A stretch of DNA of 64,000 bases, taken from assembly GCA_021732215.1 (NCBI GenBank), contig JAKFVL010000021.1, positions 77,001 through 141,000 on the forward strand, in the 5' to 3' direction. This document shows, in pieces, positions 25,158 to 33,379 of the stretch (its first letter is position 1; the number at the start of each line of letters is the position of its first letter). The notes beneath the pieces are model-generated. The model did no database searches and was not told the DNA's origin. It saw only the letters and a program-made list of their open reading frames with translations. Both the position numbers and the translations under genes were made by a program. Origin of the DNA: Hyphomicrobiales bacterium. GTDB taxonomy: Bacteria; Pseudomonadota; Alphaproteobacteria; Rhizobiales; Xanthobacteraceae.

Positions 25158-26357
25158 GTGGCCGCTGGCGGGTTGGCACGGCCGGTTCTGATCGCGGGCG
25201 GAGGCATTGGCGGCCTTGCGGTGGCGCTTGGCCTTGCGCAGAAAGGTATTCGCAGCATCGTTCTCGAAAGGTCTGCGGTGCTTGGCGAAACAGGCGCGGG
25301 CATCCAGCTTGGCCCCAATGCCTTTCATGCCTTCGACCACCTCGGTGTCGGAGAGGCTGCGCGTGCGCTCGCCGTCTATATCGATCGGCTCAGGCTGATG
25401 GATGCAGTGAGCGCCGAGGAAATCACTCATATCGACCTGCGCGATGCGTTCCGCAGCCGCTTCGGCAATCCCTATGCGGTGGTTCATCGCGGCGATCTGT
25501 ACGGCGTGTTTCTCCGCGCCTGCCAGGCTCATCATCTGGTCGAGCTTCGGACCGGCAGCGAGGTGGCGAGTTACGATCAGGACGGCTCATCGGTGACGGC
25601 GCGTCTGACGGCGGGCAACACTGTGACCGGGTCCCTGCTGATCGGTGCAGACGGCCTGTGGTCCAACATCCGCAAGCAGGTGGTCGGCGACGGCCCGCCG
25701 CGCGTGTCCGGGCACACCACCTATCGGTCGGTGATCCCGACCGAGCGGATGCCAGAGGATTTACGCTGGAATGCGGCGACGCTGTGGGCCGGCCCGAAAT
25801 GCCATATCGTGCATTACCCGTTGTCGGACTGGAAGGTTTTCAATCTCGTGGTGACCTACCACAATGATGCGCCGGAGCCGGTCGCAGGCAAGCCGGTTCC
25901 CGACAGCGAGGTGATGCACGGCTTCCATCATGTGCACGAGCGTGCGCAAAACATTATCCGCCACGGCAAGGATTGGAAACTCTGGGTGCTGTGCGACCGC
26001 GATCCGGTCGACAAATGGATCGACGGCCGCGTCGCGCTGCTCGGCGACGCCGCGCATCCCATGATGCAATACTTTGCGCAAGGCGCCTGCATGGCTCTGG
26101 AGGACGCCGTGTGCCTGTCGCATATGCTGGACGCCTATCCTGACGATCACGCGACGGCGCTCGAGCATTACCGGACGCAGCGCGTCGGGCGCACCGCGCG
26201 CGTGCAACTGGAATCGCGCGCTATCGGCGAGCACATCTATCATCCCGCCGGCGTCCATGCCCATGTCCGCAATGCGATCATGGGCGCCAAGACCTCGGAA
26301 GATTACTACAACCATCTGGCCTGGCTGTATGGCGGCACCGGGCTCGCAGCGGTCTGA
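25158..26357 (+). CDS. FAD-dependent monooxygenase, probable 3-hydroxybenzoate 6-hydroxylase
   Basis: 399 residues, a class A flavoprotein hydroxylase. FAD motifs: IAGGGIGGLAVALGLAQKG near the N-terminus, LIGADGLWSNIRKQ (the DG motif) in the middle and VALLGDAAHPMMQYFAQGAC (the GD motif) at about residue 300. Close resemblance in layout to NagX/XlnD-type 3-hydroxybenzoate 6-monooxygenases, which make gentisate with NADH and O2; salicylate hydroxylase is the alternative. The neighbouring gentisate dioxygenase favours the former. Start: GTG 25158 has GGAGG at 5 bases; a TTG overlapping the MarR stop has none. Confidence 0.88.
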   Translation: MAAGGLARPVLIAGGGIGGLAVALGLAQKGIRSIVLERSAVLGETGAGIQLGPNAFHAFDHLGVGEAARALAVYIDRLRLMDAVSAEEITHIDLRDAFRSRFGNPYAVVHRGDLYGVFLRACQAHHLVELRTGSEVASYDQDGSSVTARLTAGNTVTGSLLIGADGLWSNIRKQVVGDGPPRVSGHTTYRSVIPTERMPEDLRWNAATLWAGPKCHIVHYPLSDWKVFNLVVTYHNDAPEPVAGKPVPDSEVMHGFHHVHERAQNIIRHGKDWKLWVLCDRDPVDKWIDGRVALLGDAAHPMMQYFAQGACMALEDAVCLSHMLDAYPDDHATALEHYRTQRVGRTARVQLESRAIGEHIYHPAGVHAHVRNAIMGAKTSEDYYNHLAWLYGGTGLAAV

Positions 26358-26368
26358 GGCGCTGCTTC

Positions 26369-26454
26369 GTCATGACGAGGTAGCGCAGCCGCCCAAGCAA
26401 TCCGGTGTTTCCTGGCATCGCTGGACTGCGCCGCGGTTGCGCGCTCGCGATGAC
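26369..26454. repeat. diverged inverted repeat, family E (copy 2)
   Basis: CGTCATGACGAGGTAGCGCA... at one end and ...GCGCTCGCGATGACG at the other, with AAGCAATCC inside. It lies between the convergent hydroxylase and amidohydrolase genes, like copy 1 between another convergent pair. More degenerate than copy 1. Confidence 0.6.
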
Positions 26455-26463
26455 GGTCAACGG

Positions 26464-27333
26464 TCACATCTTCAGCAACTTGCGTGCGTTCGCCTTCAGC
26501 ACCTTGGGCCGCACCTCGTCGCGGATTTCGAGTTTGGCGAAATCCGACATCCAGCGGTCCGGGGAAATCACCGGCCAGTCGGAGCCGAACAGCATCTTGT
26601 CTTGCAGGATCGTATTCACGTAGCGCACGAGGATCGGCGGGAAATACTTCGGCGACCAGCCCGACAGGTCGATGTAGACGTTCGGCTTGTGGGTCGCGAC
26701 CGACAACGCTTCCTCCTGCCACGGGAACGAGGGATGCGCGAGGATGATCGGCATGTCGGGAAAATCCACCGCCACGTCGTCGATGTACATCGGATTGGAA
26801 AACTTCAGCCGCATGCCGTTGCCGCCCGGCATGCCGGAGCCGACGCCGGTCTGGCCGGTGTGGAACAGCGAGATCGCGCCGCCTTCCGCGATCGCTTCAT
26901 AGAGCGGATAGGCCATGCGGTCGTTCGGATAGAAGCCCTGCATGGTGGGATGGAATTTGAATCCCTTGATGCCGTAGTTCTCGATCAGGTCGCGCGCCTC
27001 GCGTGCGCCGAGCTTGCCTTTGGCGGGATCGATACTGGCGAAAGGAATCAGCACGTCGGAATTCTGCGCAGCGAGTTCGGCCATCTCGTAATTGTTGTAG
27101 CGGCGGAAACCCGTCTCGCGCTCGGCATCGACCGGGAAGATCACGGCGGCGATATTCTTGGCGCGATAGTAGGCTGCGGTCTCCGGCACGGTCGGGGGAT
27201 GCTTGTGCGGCGACTTGAAATACTCCGCCATCCTGGCCTGGAATTCGTCATAGCCGTCGTCGCCGTGCGTGCCGCAGGGCTCCTCGGCGTGGGTGTGGAT
27301 GTCGATGGCGACGACTTTGTCCAGATCGAGCAT
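26464..27333 (-). CDS. amidohydrolase family protein (ACMSD-like, amidohydrolase 2)
   Basis: 289 residues. TIM-barrel metal hydrolase: IDIHTHAEEP (HxH, residues about 10-15), GIKGFKFHPTMQGFYPND, SLFHTGQTG, ILAHPSFPWQEEAL and LFGSDWPVISPDRW with the final catalytic Asp. This subgroup includes decarboxylases (ACMSD, gamma-resorcylate decarboxylase) and hydrolases of aromatic catabolism; substrate not determinable. It converges with the gentisate-forming hydroxylase gene, so a role in aromatic degradation is plausible but unproven. Confidence 0.9.
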   Translation of the reverse strand: MLDLDKVVAIDIHTHAEEPCGTHGDDGYDEFQARMAEYFKSPHKHPPTVPETAAYYRAKNIAAVIFPVDAERETGFRRYNNYEMAELAAQNSDVLIPFASIDPAKGKLGAREARDLIENYGIKGFKFHPTMQGFYPNDRMAYPLYEAIAEGGAISLFHTGQTGVGSGMPGGNGMRLKFSNPMYIDDVAVDFPDMPIILAHPSFPWQEEALSVATHKPNVYIDLSGWSPKYFPPILVRYVNTILQDKMLFGSDWPVISPDRWMSDFAKLEIRDEVRPKVLKANARKLLKM

Positions 27334-27446
27334 GAGAGCCTCCCGGCATCTTCTAATTGATTATAACGTATAACGAATTGGCCGGGAAGGCAAAGCGCGT
27401 GAAGACACCTGCGGATGCGGGCGCGGCATCCGCAACCAACGGAGGT

Positions 27447-28469
27447 CTAGCTGGTGGTTTCCGCGGCTTCCGGCGTGATCGATGCGTTCGCGCTGCGCCG
27501 GACGACGAACTGCTCGCTCGGCAGTTTCAGCTTCGACACCATACCCAGCTTCTCCATCGCCCGCAGCACGAGGAAGCCCGGATCGAACTCGCCCTTGAAT
27601 ACGGCGAACGAGGCTGACCACGGAATCGCGTGGTGGTTGTTGTGCAGATGTTCGCCGTTCAGCGACACGGCATTGACCAGGCCGCTGTTGGTGCTGTCGT
27701 CCTTGGTCGCGAACGGACGCTTGCCGACCAGATGTCCGAACGTGTTGACGAAGCCCGTCGAATTCAATTGCAGGAATGTGCGGATGGGTCCGCCTGCGAA
27801 GAAGCCGGACCAGTATCCGTCGCTTGTGCCGTACCACGCCATGCCGATGAAGCCTGGAATGATCCAGCCGAGCGCGATCCAGAGCCAGTAGTAGCGATCG
27901 ACGAACTGCACCAATGGATTTTTGCGCAGGTCGCGCACGTAGTCGACATAGGTGCAAAGCCGTCCTGACACGGTCCATCCGACATAACCGTCGATAAAAC
28001 CATCGAGCATGGCCTTGATGCCGGCGCCCATCGATTTCGGCGTGTGCGGATCGTCGGCGGTGTCGCAATAACGATGGTGACGGCGATGCACCGAGACCCA
28101 GGTCAGGATCTGACCTTGCATCGCCATCGAGCCCCAGATGCCGAGCAGCACGGCGACCCATGGCCTCGCCTCGAAGGAGGTATGGGTGAAGTAGCGATGA
28201 TAGGCGATGGTGACGCCGAGATTGATGAACACGGTGCCGGCGAGCATCATCGCCACATCGAACCAGGTCAGCCCGACGGTCGCGAACCACCAGATGCCAG
28301 CGAGCGTTCCGATCAGAACGGCGATCAGCGACAGCCACGCGCTGATCCGCATCGGATCGATCTGCACGCGCCGTCGGGTCAACGGCACGCGCGCAATCAA
28401 CACCGGCGGATACCGGCGATTGCCGGCCGCATCTGTGAACGCGAAACCGAAACCGTATTTTTCGAGCAT
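27447..28469 (-). CDS. acyl-CoA desaturase (delta-9 fatty acid desaturase family)
   Basis: 340 residues, membrane di-iron desaturase. The three histidine boxes are HRYFTH (residues 91-96), HRRHH (128-132) and HNNHH (276-280). Hydrophobic segments at about 42-90 and 190-215 give the four-helix topology. It introduces a double bond into membrane acyl chains using O2 and an electron donor. The start MLEKYGFGFAFTDAAGNRR is accepted although the ribosome binding site is weak. Monocistronic. Confidence 0.95.
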   Translation of the reverse strand: MLEKYGFGFAFTDAAGNRRYPPVLIARVPLTRRRVQIDPMRISAWLSLIAVLIGTLAGIWWFATVGLTWFDVAMMLAGTVFINLGVTIAYHRYFTHTSFEARPWVAVLLGIWGSMAMQGQILTWVSVHRRHHRYCDTADDPHTPKSMGAGIKAMLDGFIDGYVGWTVSGRLCTYVDYVRDLRKNPLVQFVDRYYWLWIALGWIIPGFIGMAWYGTSDGYWSGFFAGGPIRTFLQLNSTGFVNTFGHLVGKRPFATKDDSTNSGLVNAVSLNGEHLHNNHHAIPWSASFAVFKGEFDPGFLVLRAMEKLGMVSKLKLPSEQFVVRRSANASITPEAAETTS

Positions 28470-28559
28470 CTGGAACCGGATATTTGGTCGGCTAGCTAGT
28501 TAACAGTTGCGTTGCAGGGGGGCAAGGATTTGGCTTGCCGCGCCCGCGCCGCGGCAATC

Positions 28560-29306
28560 TCACGCGGCCTTCAATGTCCGCAGTTCCTCAACCATCTCGT
28601 TGTTGAGAACCTCTTCCAGCCTCTTCAGAACCCGCGCGGATTGCAGACCGTCGATGACCCGATGATCGATCATGATGCGCGTGGTGACGTCGCCATTGGG
28701 CTGGATCGCGCCGTAGTTGAGCGAGCTCGTCAGCGCACTCTGGAAAAAGGGAAGCTCCGCGCCGAGCGACGATATGACCGTCAGGCCCATGGTGCCGAAA
28801 TAATTCGCTCGCAAACGCCCGATATTGAATCCGAACCACCAGAGCGGGCGGCGGATGATCCATGGCAGGCGGTTGATCCGCATCACCCGTTTGAAGGTTT
28901 TGATCGTCTCGACCGGCGCGGTCTGAGCCTGACCGATTGCCGCTGCGATCTCGCGGATCGGCAGCGCCGACGGATTCTTCAGCAGCAGGAAGAAGACGCA
29001 CGGCTCGCCGTTGTACTCGCGCTCGACCGTCATGCCTGCGACGCTCATCGGATACTCGTAGAGATGCGGCCACGGGAAGCGAAGATACGCCCGCCGCAAG
29101 TCGGGGAATTCATCGGCGACCTGCGCGTAGGCCTTGATGAAGATCGCTGGCCATGACGCGCGCTCCGGCATCGCGTGGCGCGCCTGCATCAGCCTTGCAA
29201 TGTTCATCGGACGTTCGACCGCAACGAGCGGCACAGTCATCGCCACCCGCATCAAATCGGCAATCCCGCGGCGTTCGGACGATAATGGTCGGGATTTGCC
29301 CCGCAT
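28560..29306 (-). CDS. stand-alone 2-oxoacid dehydrogenase acyltransferase (E2) catalytic-domain protein
   Basis: 248 residues. The C-terminal half has the E2/CAT-like fold signature: GTMGLTVISSLGAELPFFQ, then a late RIMIDHRVIDGLQSARVL containing the catalytic H-x-x-x-D-G (His215, Asp219, Gly220). The N-terminal part (VAVERPMNIARLMQARHAMP) matches the E2 catalytic domain start. There is no lipoyl domain, hinge or E1/E3-binding domain, and no dehydrogenase genes are near. It probably transfers acyl groups in a CoA-dependent way in another context; partner unknown. Confidence 0.85.
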   Translation of the reverse strand: MRGKSRPLSSERRGIADLMRVAMTVPLVAVERPMNIARLMQARHAMPERASWPAIFIKAYAQVADEFPDLRRAYLRFPWPHLYEYPMSVAGMTVEREYNGEPCVFFLLLKNPSALPIREIAAAIGQAQTAPVETIKTFKRVMRINRLPWIIRRPLWWFGFNIGRLRANYFGTMGLTVISSLGAELPFFQSALTSSLNYGAIQPNGDVTTRIMIDHRVIDGLQSARVLKRLEEVLNNEMVEELRTLKAA

Positions 29307-29391
29307 CGGCTCGCTTATCTCGTATCAGAAATGCTGTATCTGACTTGTACAGGTCATCCGGCGCAACGCGCAATGAGGTAGCGCAGGCGTA

Positions 29392-30204
29392 TCAGGAATT
29401 GCCCGGCATCTGCATGCGAATGTCCTGCGCGGCACGCTGCAGTGGCCGCAGGAATTTCCGCCGCGCGGCGGCTTCGGTGATCGATCCGGAAATGGTGTTG
29501 ACGCTGATCGCCGCGATCGCCTGCCCTTGCGGGTTGCGCACCGGCACGGCCATGCCGCAGATCGCCGGGTCGAGTTCGCCGTCGATCCACGCATAGCCCT
29601 GTTCGGCGATCTGCGTCAGCGCAGCGCGCAGCTTTTTCGGATCGTCGATGGTGCGGGGCGTGAGCTTCTTCAGTTCGGCACGATCGAGATAGTCCTGAAG
29701 CTGGTCGGGTGGCAGTGTCGCGAGCAGCGCGCGTCCTAGCGATACCACGTAAGCCGGAAGGCGGCTGCCGACGCCGAGATTGGTTGTGAGAATGCGCCGC
29801 GAGGGCCAGCGTTGCACGTAGACGATATCGTCCTCGTCCAGCACGGCAAGCGCGCAGGATTCCGACAACTCATCGCGCAGGCTCTCGACGATGCGGTGCG
29901 AGCCTGTCCAGAACGGCAGCGCGTTGAGATAGGACATGCCGAGCCCAAGCGCGCGCGGGCGAAGCTGGAAATAGCGGCCGTCGGTCTCACAATATTTCAT
30001 CACCACCAGCGTCGCCAGCATGCGGCGGGTCGTGGCGCGCGTCAGCCCGGCGCGCCTGGCGGCTTCCGAGAGCGTGTGACGGCCCGGCGGCTGGCCGAGC
30101 GCTTCCACGACGGCAAAGCCGCGCGCGATGGCGCGGACGAAACCGTCGCTCTCCTTTTTTGGACTGGCTGCGATGCGCTTGTCAGATCGGGAGGAGGCTG
30201 TCAT
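29392..30204 (-). CDS. IclR family transcriptional regulator (PcaR/PcaU/PobR-like)
   Basis: 270 residues. N-terminal winged helix: FVRAIARGFAVVEALGQPPG, then HTLSEAARRAGLTRATTRRM as the HTH, then FQLRPRALGLG. The C-terminal GAF-like effector domain includes ALAVLDEDDIVYVQRWPSRR, SLGRALLA and GMAVPVRNPQGQAIAAISVN. This is the subgroup that controls aromatic acid pathways. It is divergent from the two-gene MaoC hydratase operon with a perfect palindromic operator between them. An upstream frame extension is rejected because it would run through the opposite gene. Confidence 0.93.
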   Translation of the reverse strand: MTASSRSDKRIAASPKKESDGFVRAIARGFAVVEALGQPPGRHTLSEAARRAGLTRATTRRMLATLVVMKYCETDGRYFQLRPRALGLGMSYLNALPFWTGSHRIVESLRDELSESCALAVLDEDDIVYVQRWPSRRILTTNLGVGSRLPAYVVSLGRALLATLPPDQLQDYLDRAELKKLTPRTIDDPKKLRAALTQIAEQGYAWIDGELDPAICGMAVPVRNPQGQAIAAISVNTISGSITEAAARRKFLRPLQRAAQDIRMQMPGNS

Positions 30205-30208
30205 AAAT

Positions 30209-30243
30209 GTTCGCAAAGTGAATAATAAGTTCGCTAGGCGAAC
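30209..30243. promoter_or_regulatory. IclR-type operator between divergent genes
   Basis: A perfect 15-bp palindrome GTTCGC-TAG-GCGAAC at 30229-30243, and an extra GTTCGC half-site at 30209-30214, exactly 20 bases (two helical turns) upstream. It lies in the 57-base gap between the IclR gene and the hydratase gene. IclR proteins usually bind as dimers or tetramers to such paired sites. Confidence 0.8.
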
Positions 30244-30261
30244 AATAGAGGAGATCAAGCC

Positions 30262-30738
30262 ATGGCGCAAGCGCAGGCTTTCGAGACCGATTTCTGGAAG
30301 GACGCCAACCTTCGCAAAACCTGGGACGAGATCGTTCCCGGCGTGCCGCGCAAGACGCTGCCATACACGCTGACCCGCGAAGCGATCGCGCTTTATTGCA
30401 AATCGGTCGGCGAAACCAATCCGCTTTATCTCGACGAGGAGGCCGCAAGGAAAGGCCCGTTCGGCGGGCTGATCGCGCCGCCGTCGATCCACATTTTGCT
30501 CATGTTCTCGTGCACGCCGGCGGATGACTGGATGCGCAGCCCGGGCACCATCAACGCCGGACAATCGTGGAGCTACAATATCCCGGCGCGGCCCGGCGAC
30601 GTGATCCGGCTCGAGGCGCGCGCGCTCGACAAGTTCATCAAGCGCGAGCGCTTGTTCGTCGTCCACGACAACGTGTTCTTCAATCAGAAAAACGAAGTGA
30701 TCTGCTCTGGCCGCGGCCAGACGATCCGGCCGGCGTAA
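30262..30738 (+). CDS. MaoC/FAS1-like dehydratase domain protein, likely non-catalytic partner
   Basis: 158 residues, hot-dog fold. Visible: VGETNPLYLDEEAARKGPFG and GGLIAPPSIHIL. The hydratase-2 motif D-x-N-P-x-H is replaced by E-x-N-P-x-Y (residues 51-56) and the G-x-x-x-HG segment by LIAPPSI, as in the structural half of FAS1-like dehydratases. ATG follows AGAGGAGA. The catalytic-looking MaoC protein is encoded 12 bases downstream, so a heteromeric hydratase is expected, for example for an enoyl-CoA in aromatic or acid degradation. IclR-controlled from the operator just upstream. Confidence 0.88.
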   Translation: MAQAQAFETDFWKDANLRKTWDEIVPGVPRKTLPYTLTREAIALYCKSVGETNPLYLDEEAARKGPFGGLIAPPSIHILLMFSCTPADDWMRSPGTINAGQSWSYNIPARPGDVIRLEARALDKFIKRERLFVVHDNVFFNQKNEVICSGRGQTIRPA

Positions 30739-30750
30739 GGAGATGCAGTC

Positions 30751-31203
30751 ATGACACAGACAACCACATTCGACGCGCTGCGCGAAGGCGACACCATCGA
30801 CGGACCGTCATTCGCGGTCTCGCGCGAATCCATCCGGCTCTTCTGCGATGCGTCGCTCGATTACAATCCGCTGCATCTCGACGACAACTACATGAAGGGC
30901 TCGTTCGGCAAGACCTCGTTCGGCGGCATCATCATGCACGGCATGAACAATTTCGGGCTGATCTCGCGCATGCTGACCGACTGGGCCTATCCGGCTGGCG
31001 CGCTGCATCGCCGTCTGGAGACGCGCTGGCTGAAGCCGGTGAAGCCCGGCGACACTATCCGCCCGCAGGGAATCATCAAATCGAAACAGGCCACCGCGCA
31101 TTCGCGCTGGGTCGTGCTCGATGTGTTGGTGAGCAACCAGAACGGCGAGAAGGTCGCGATGGGCGAGGCGATGGTGGAGTTTCCGGTCGCCAACGCCGCC
31201 TGA
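30751..31203 (+). CDS. MaoC family dehydratase, catalytic subunit
   Basis: 150 residues, hot-dog fold. The hydratase-2 motif is intact: D37-Y-N39-P-L-H42 in SLDYNPLHLDD, then FGGIIMHGM with His63-Gly64. Later SRWVVLDVLVSNQNGEKVA forms the last strands. It should hydrate or dehydrate an (R)-3-hydroxyacyl-CoA-type substrate together with the preceding protein. ATG follows AAGGAGA. Probably in one operon with the third Bug gene 60 bases downstream. Confidence 0.92.
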   Translation: MTQTTTFDALREGDTIDGPSFAVSRESIRLFCDASLDYNPLHLDDNYMKGSFGKTSFGGIIMHGMNNFGLISRMLTDWAYPAGALHRRLETRWLKPVKPGDTIRPQGIIKSKQATAHSRWVVLDVLVSNQNGEKVAMGEAMVEFPVANAA

Positions 31204-31263
31204 TCGCGAGCTGCGCAAGTCAACACGAATAGTAGCGCGCAACGACGCGCGGGGAGATTGACG

Positions 31264-32232
31264 ATGAAGAAAATATTCGCAGCTGCGGTTGCGATCTGCG
31301 CGCCGCTTCTTGTCTCGCCGGGCGTGTCATCGGCGCAGGATCTGCCGAAGTCGATCAAGATTATCGTGCCGTTCCCGGCCGGTGGCACCACGGACATTCT
31401 GGCGCGCTATGTTGCGCAGTCGCTGGAGACGAAACACGGCGTAACCGCGATCGTCGACAATCGCGCCGGTGCGTCTGGCACCATCGGCTCGGAGTTCGTG
31501 GCGAAATCTCCGCCGGATGGCAGCGTGCTGCTGCTCACCGCGACCCATCACGTCATCAATCCTAGTCTGCGCAAGAGTTTGCCCTACGATACGCGCGCGG
31601 ATTTCTCGCCGGTTGCGGTGATCGCGACCGCGCCGAACGCGCTCGTCGTCAACAAGGATTTTCCGGCGAAGACCGTGGCCGATCTGATCGCCATGGCGAA
31701 GAAAGAACCGGGCAAGCTGTCGTTCGGCTCGTCCGGCGTCGGTGGCGCCAATCATCTGTCCGGTGAGCTGTTCAAGCAGACGGCCGGCATCGACATCGTC
31801 CACATTCCGTACAAGGGCGCGGCGCCGGCGATGAACGACCTGATCGGCGGCCATATCCCGATCATGTTCGACACGTTGCCGACCGTGATTCCCGGCGCGA
31901 GGGGCGGCACGCTGCGGGTGCTGGCTGTGACCAGCAAGGAACGGGCGGCGTTGCTGCCGGATGCTCCGACGCTCGATGAGTCGGGCGTGAAGGGTTTTGA
32001 GGCCACCGCGTGGTTCGGCCTCTACATGCCTCAGGCCAGGGATTCGTCCCTCTATGGGAAGCTGGTGGCTTCTATCAAGGACGTGCTGACCGATCCGGCG
32101 ATCAAGGAGAAATTCGCCAGCCAGGGCGTCGAGCCGGGCACGCAGTTCGGGGCTGATTTCACGCGCTTTGTGGACACGGAGATCGCCAAGTGGGGCGGGG
32201 TGGTGAAAACCGCCAACGTGCCGCAGGAATAG
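31264..32232 (+). CDS. Bug-family tripartite tricarboxylate transporter solute-binding protein
   Basis: 322 residues. Sec signal MKKIFAAAVAICAPLLVSPG with cleavage near SSAQD. Family motifs: LPKSIKIIVPFPAGGTTDIL, VDNRAGASGTIGSEFVAKSP and LSFGSSGVGGANHLSGELF. ATG 31264 follows GGGGAG; a TTG six bases earlier is the alternative. It closes the IclR-regulated hydratase cluster, so its ligand may be the acid degraded by the hydratase pathway. No tctA or tctB nearby. Confidence 0.93.
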   Translation: MKKIFAAAVAICAPLLVSPGVSSAQDLPKSIKIIVPFPAGGTTDILARYVAQSLETKHGVTAIVDNRAGASGTIGSEFVAKSPPDGSVLLLTATHHVINPSLRKSLPYDTRADFSPVAVIATAPNALVVNKDFPAKTVADLIAMAKKEPGKLSFGSSGVGGANHLSGELFKQTAGIDIVHIPYKGAAPAMNDLIGGHIPIMFDTLPTVIPGARGGTLRVLAVTSKERAALLPDAPTLDESGVKGFEATAWFGLYMPQARDSSLYGKLVASIKDVLTDPAIKEKFASQGVEPGTQFGADFTRFVDTEIAKWGGVVKTANVPQE

Positions 32233-32295
32233 GGTTCCCACCGGCTTTCAACGCCATTCCGGGGTAGTGCCTTGCCGGAGCCGTGCAATGGCAGA

Positions 32296-32324
32296 TTGAC
32301 AAAACAGCCTTTCGTGCCCTAGAA
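32296..32324 (+). promoter_or_regulatory. vegetative promoter upstream of rpmJ
   Basis: TTGACA (32296-32301), 17 bases, CTAGAA (32319-32324). A good housekeeping promoter; it leaves a leader of about 95 bases before the rpmJ start. Confidence 0.7.
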
Positions 32325-32425
32325 CCCGGCTCTTCCCGCGCCGCTTGTGGCTTTTCGGGAAGCCTATGGTTTCCTTGACATTTTGGCCCTCGACCCGCGG
32401 CCTTTCAAGAGCAGGATATCGACCT

Positions 32426-32551
32426 ATGAAAGTCCGTAACTCGCTGAAATCGTTGCGCGGCCGTCACCGCAACAACCGTCTGGTCCGCCGCAAGGGCCGG
32501 GTTTACGTGATCAACAAGACCCAGCCCCGGTTCAAGGCTCGTCAGGGTTGA
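32426..32551 (+). CDS. rpmJ: 50S ribosomal protein L36
   Basis: 41 residues, [20 protein letters not shown] to the final RFKARQG. It is the alphaproteobacterial type of L36 without the four zinc-binding cysteines found in other L36 proteins; only the basic core is retained. It binds 23S rRNA in the large subunit. The true start is the ATG at 32426; an open frame reaches further upstream but is not coding. It is preceded by a clear promoter and appears monocistronic. Confidence 0.96.
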   Translation: MKVRNSLKSLRGRHRNNRLVRRKGRVYVINKTQPRFKARQG

Positions 32552-32688
32552 TCGCCTCCGTTCCGGCTTTTCCCGAACGCTTTTAGTCATTCGCCTGCGA
32601 CGCGGGCATCTGAACAAATGTTCCGCAATCACGTCCGATTGACGGTGCGGTATCTTGCGCTGCGGCAACCGGCGTCTACACTTTCGGT

Positions 32689-33342
32689 ATGAAGCCGATC
32701 GTGACATCGCGATTCTTGTTAGCTCTCGCCGCAGCCGTTGGCGCTGTTTTCCTCCTGACGCCGCTCGCGCCTGCCATAGCCCAGCAGGCTCAGCCGCCCG
32801 TCGCCAAGCCACAGCAAAAGAAGTTGCCGGAAGCGCCGGACAAACTGCCGCGTGTCGAACGCGGCAAGAGTCTCGATTTTCTGTTCGGTGCGCTGAAGGC
32901 GGCGCCCGATGCCGCCAGCGCCAAGCATGTCGAAGCCCGCATCTGGGCGACCTGGACGCAGGTCAACAGCGACACCACGTCGCTGTTGATGTCGCGCGCC
33001 AAGGCCGCGATGGGCGCCAAGAAGATGGATGTCGCGCTCAAGCTGCTCGATGCGGTCGTGAAGCTGCGCCCTGAATATGTCGAGGGCTGGAATCAGCGCG
33101 CGACGCTGTTTTACTTGCAGAACGACTACGACAACTCATTGCAGGACATTCGTCAGGTGCTGGCGCGCGAGCCGCGCCATTTTGGCGCGCTGGCCGGTCT
33201 TGGCCTGATCATGCAGGAGATCGGCGACGAGAAGCGGGCGCTGGATGCGTTCCGCAAGGCGCTCGATGTCAACCCGCACCTCGAACGCATTCCCGAACTG
33301 GTCAAGACCCTGTCGGAAAAGGTCGAAGGACGGGATATCTGA
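32689..33342 (+). CDS. exported TPR-repeat protein
   Basis: 217 residues. Signal peptide (LLALAAAVGAVFLLTPLAPA, cleavage near AIAQQ). After a Pro/Lys-rich linker come TPR-like helices from about residue 90 to the end: VALKLLDAVVKLRPEYVEGW, LFYLQNDYDNSLQDIRQVLA and ALDAFRKALDVNPHLERIP, so about three repeats. It is a periplasmic protein-interaction scaffold of unknown partner. It is followed by a membrane-anchored hydrolase gene on the same strand. Confidence 0.88.
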   Translation: MKPIVTSRFLLALAAAVGAVFLLTPLAPAIAQQAQPPVAKPQQKKLPEAPDKLPRVERGKSLDFLFGALKAAPDAASAKHVEARIWATWTQVNSDTTSLLMSRAKAAMGAKKMDVALKLLDAVVKLRPEYVEGWNQRATLFYLQNDYDNSLQDIRQVLAREPRHFGALAGLGLIMQEIGDEKRALDAFRKALDVNPHLERIPELVKTLSEKVEGRDI

Positions 33343-33379
33343 CGGCGAAACCTGCCTTTCCCTGTTCCGTATCTGTCGC

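Noticed and set aside
29392-30666. Longer IclR protein starting at 30666
   Set aside because: The extension would run through the divergent hydratase gene and its operator. ATG 30204 gives a normal-length IclR protein.
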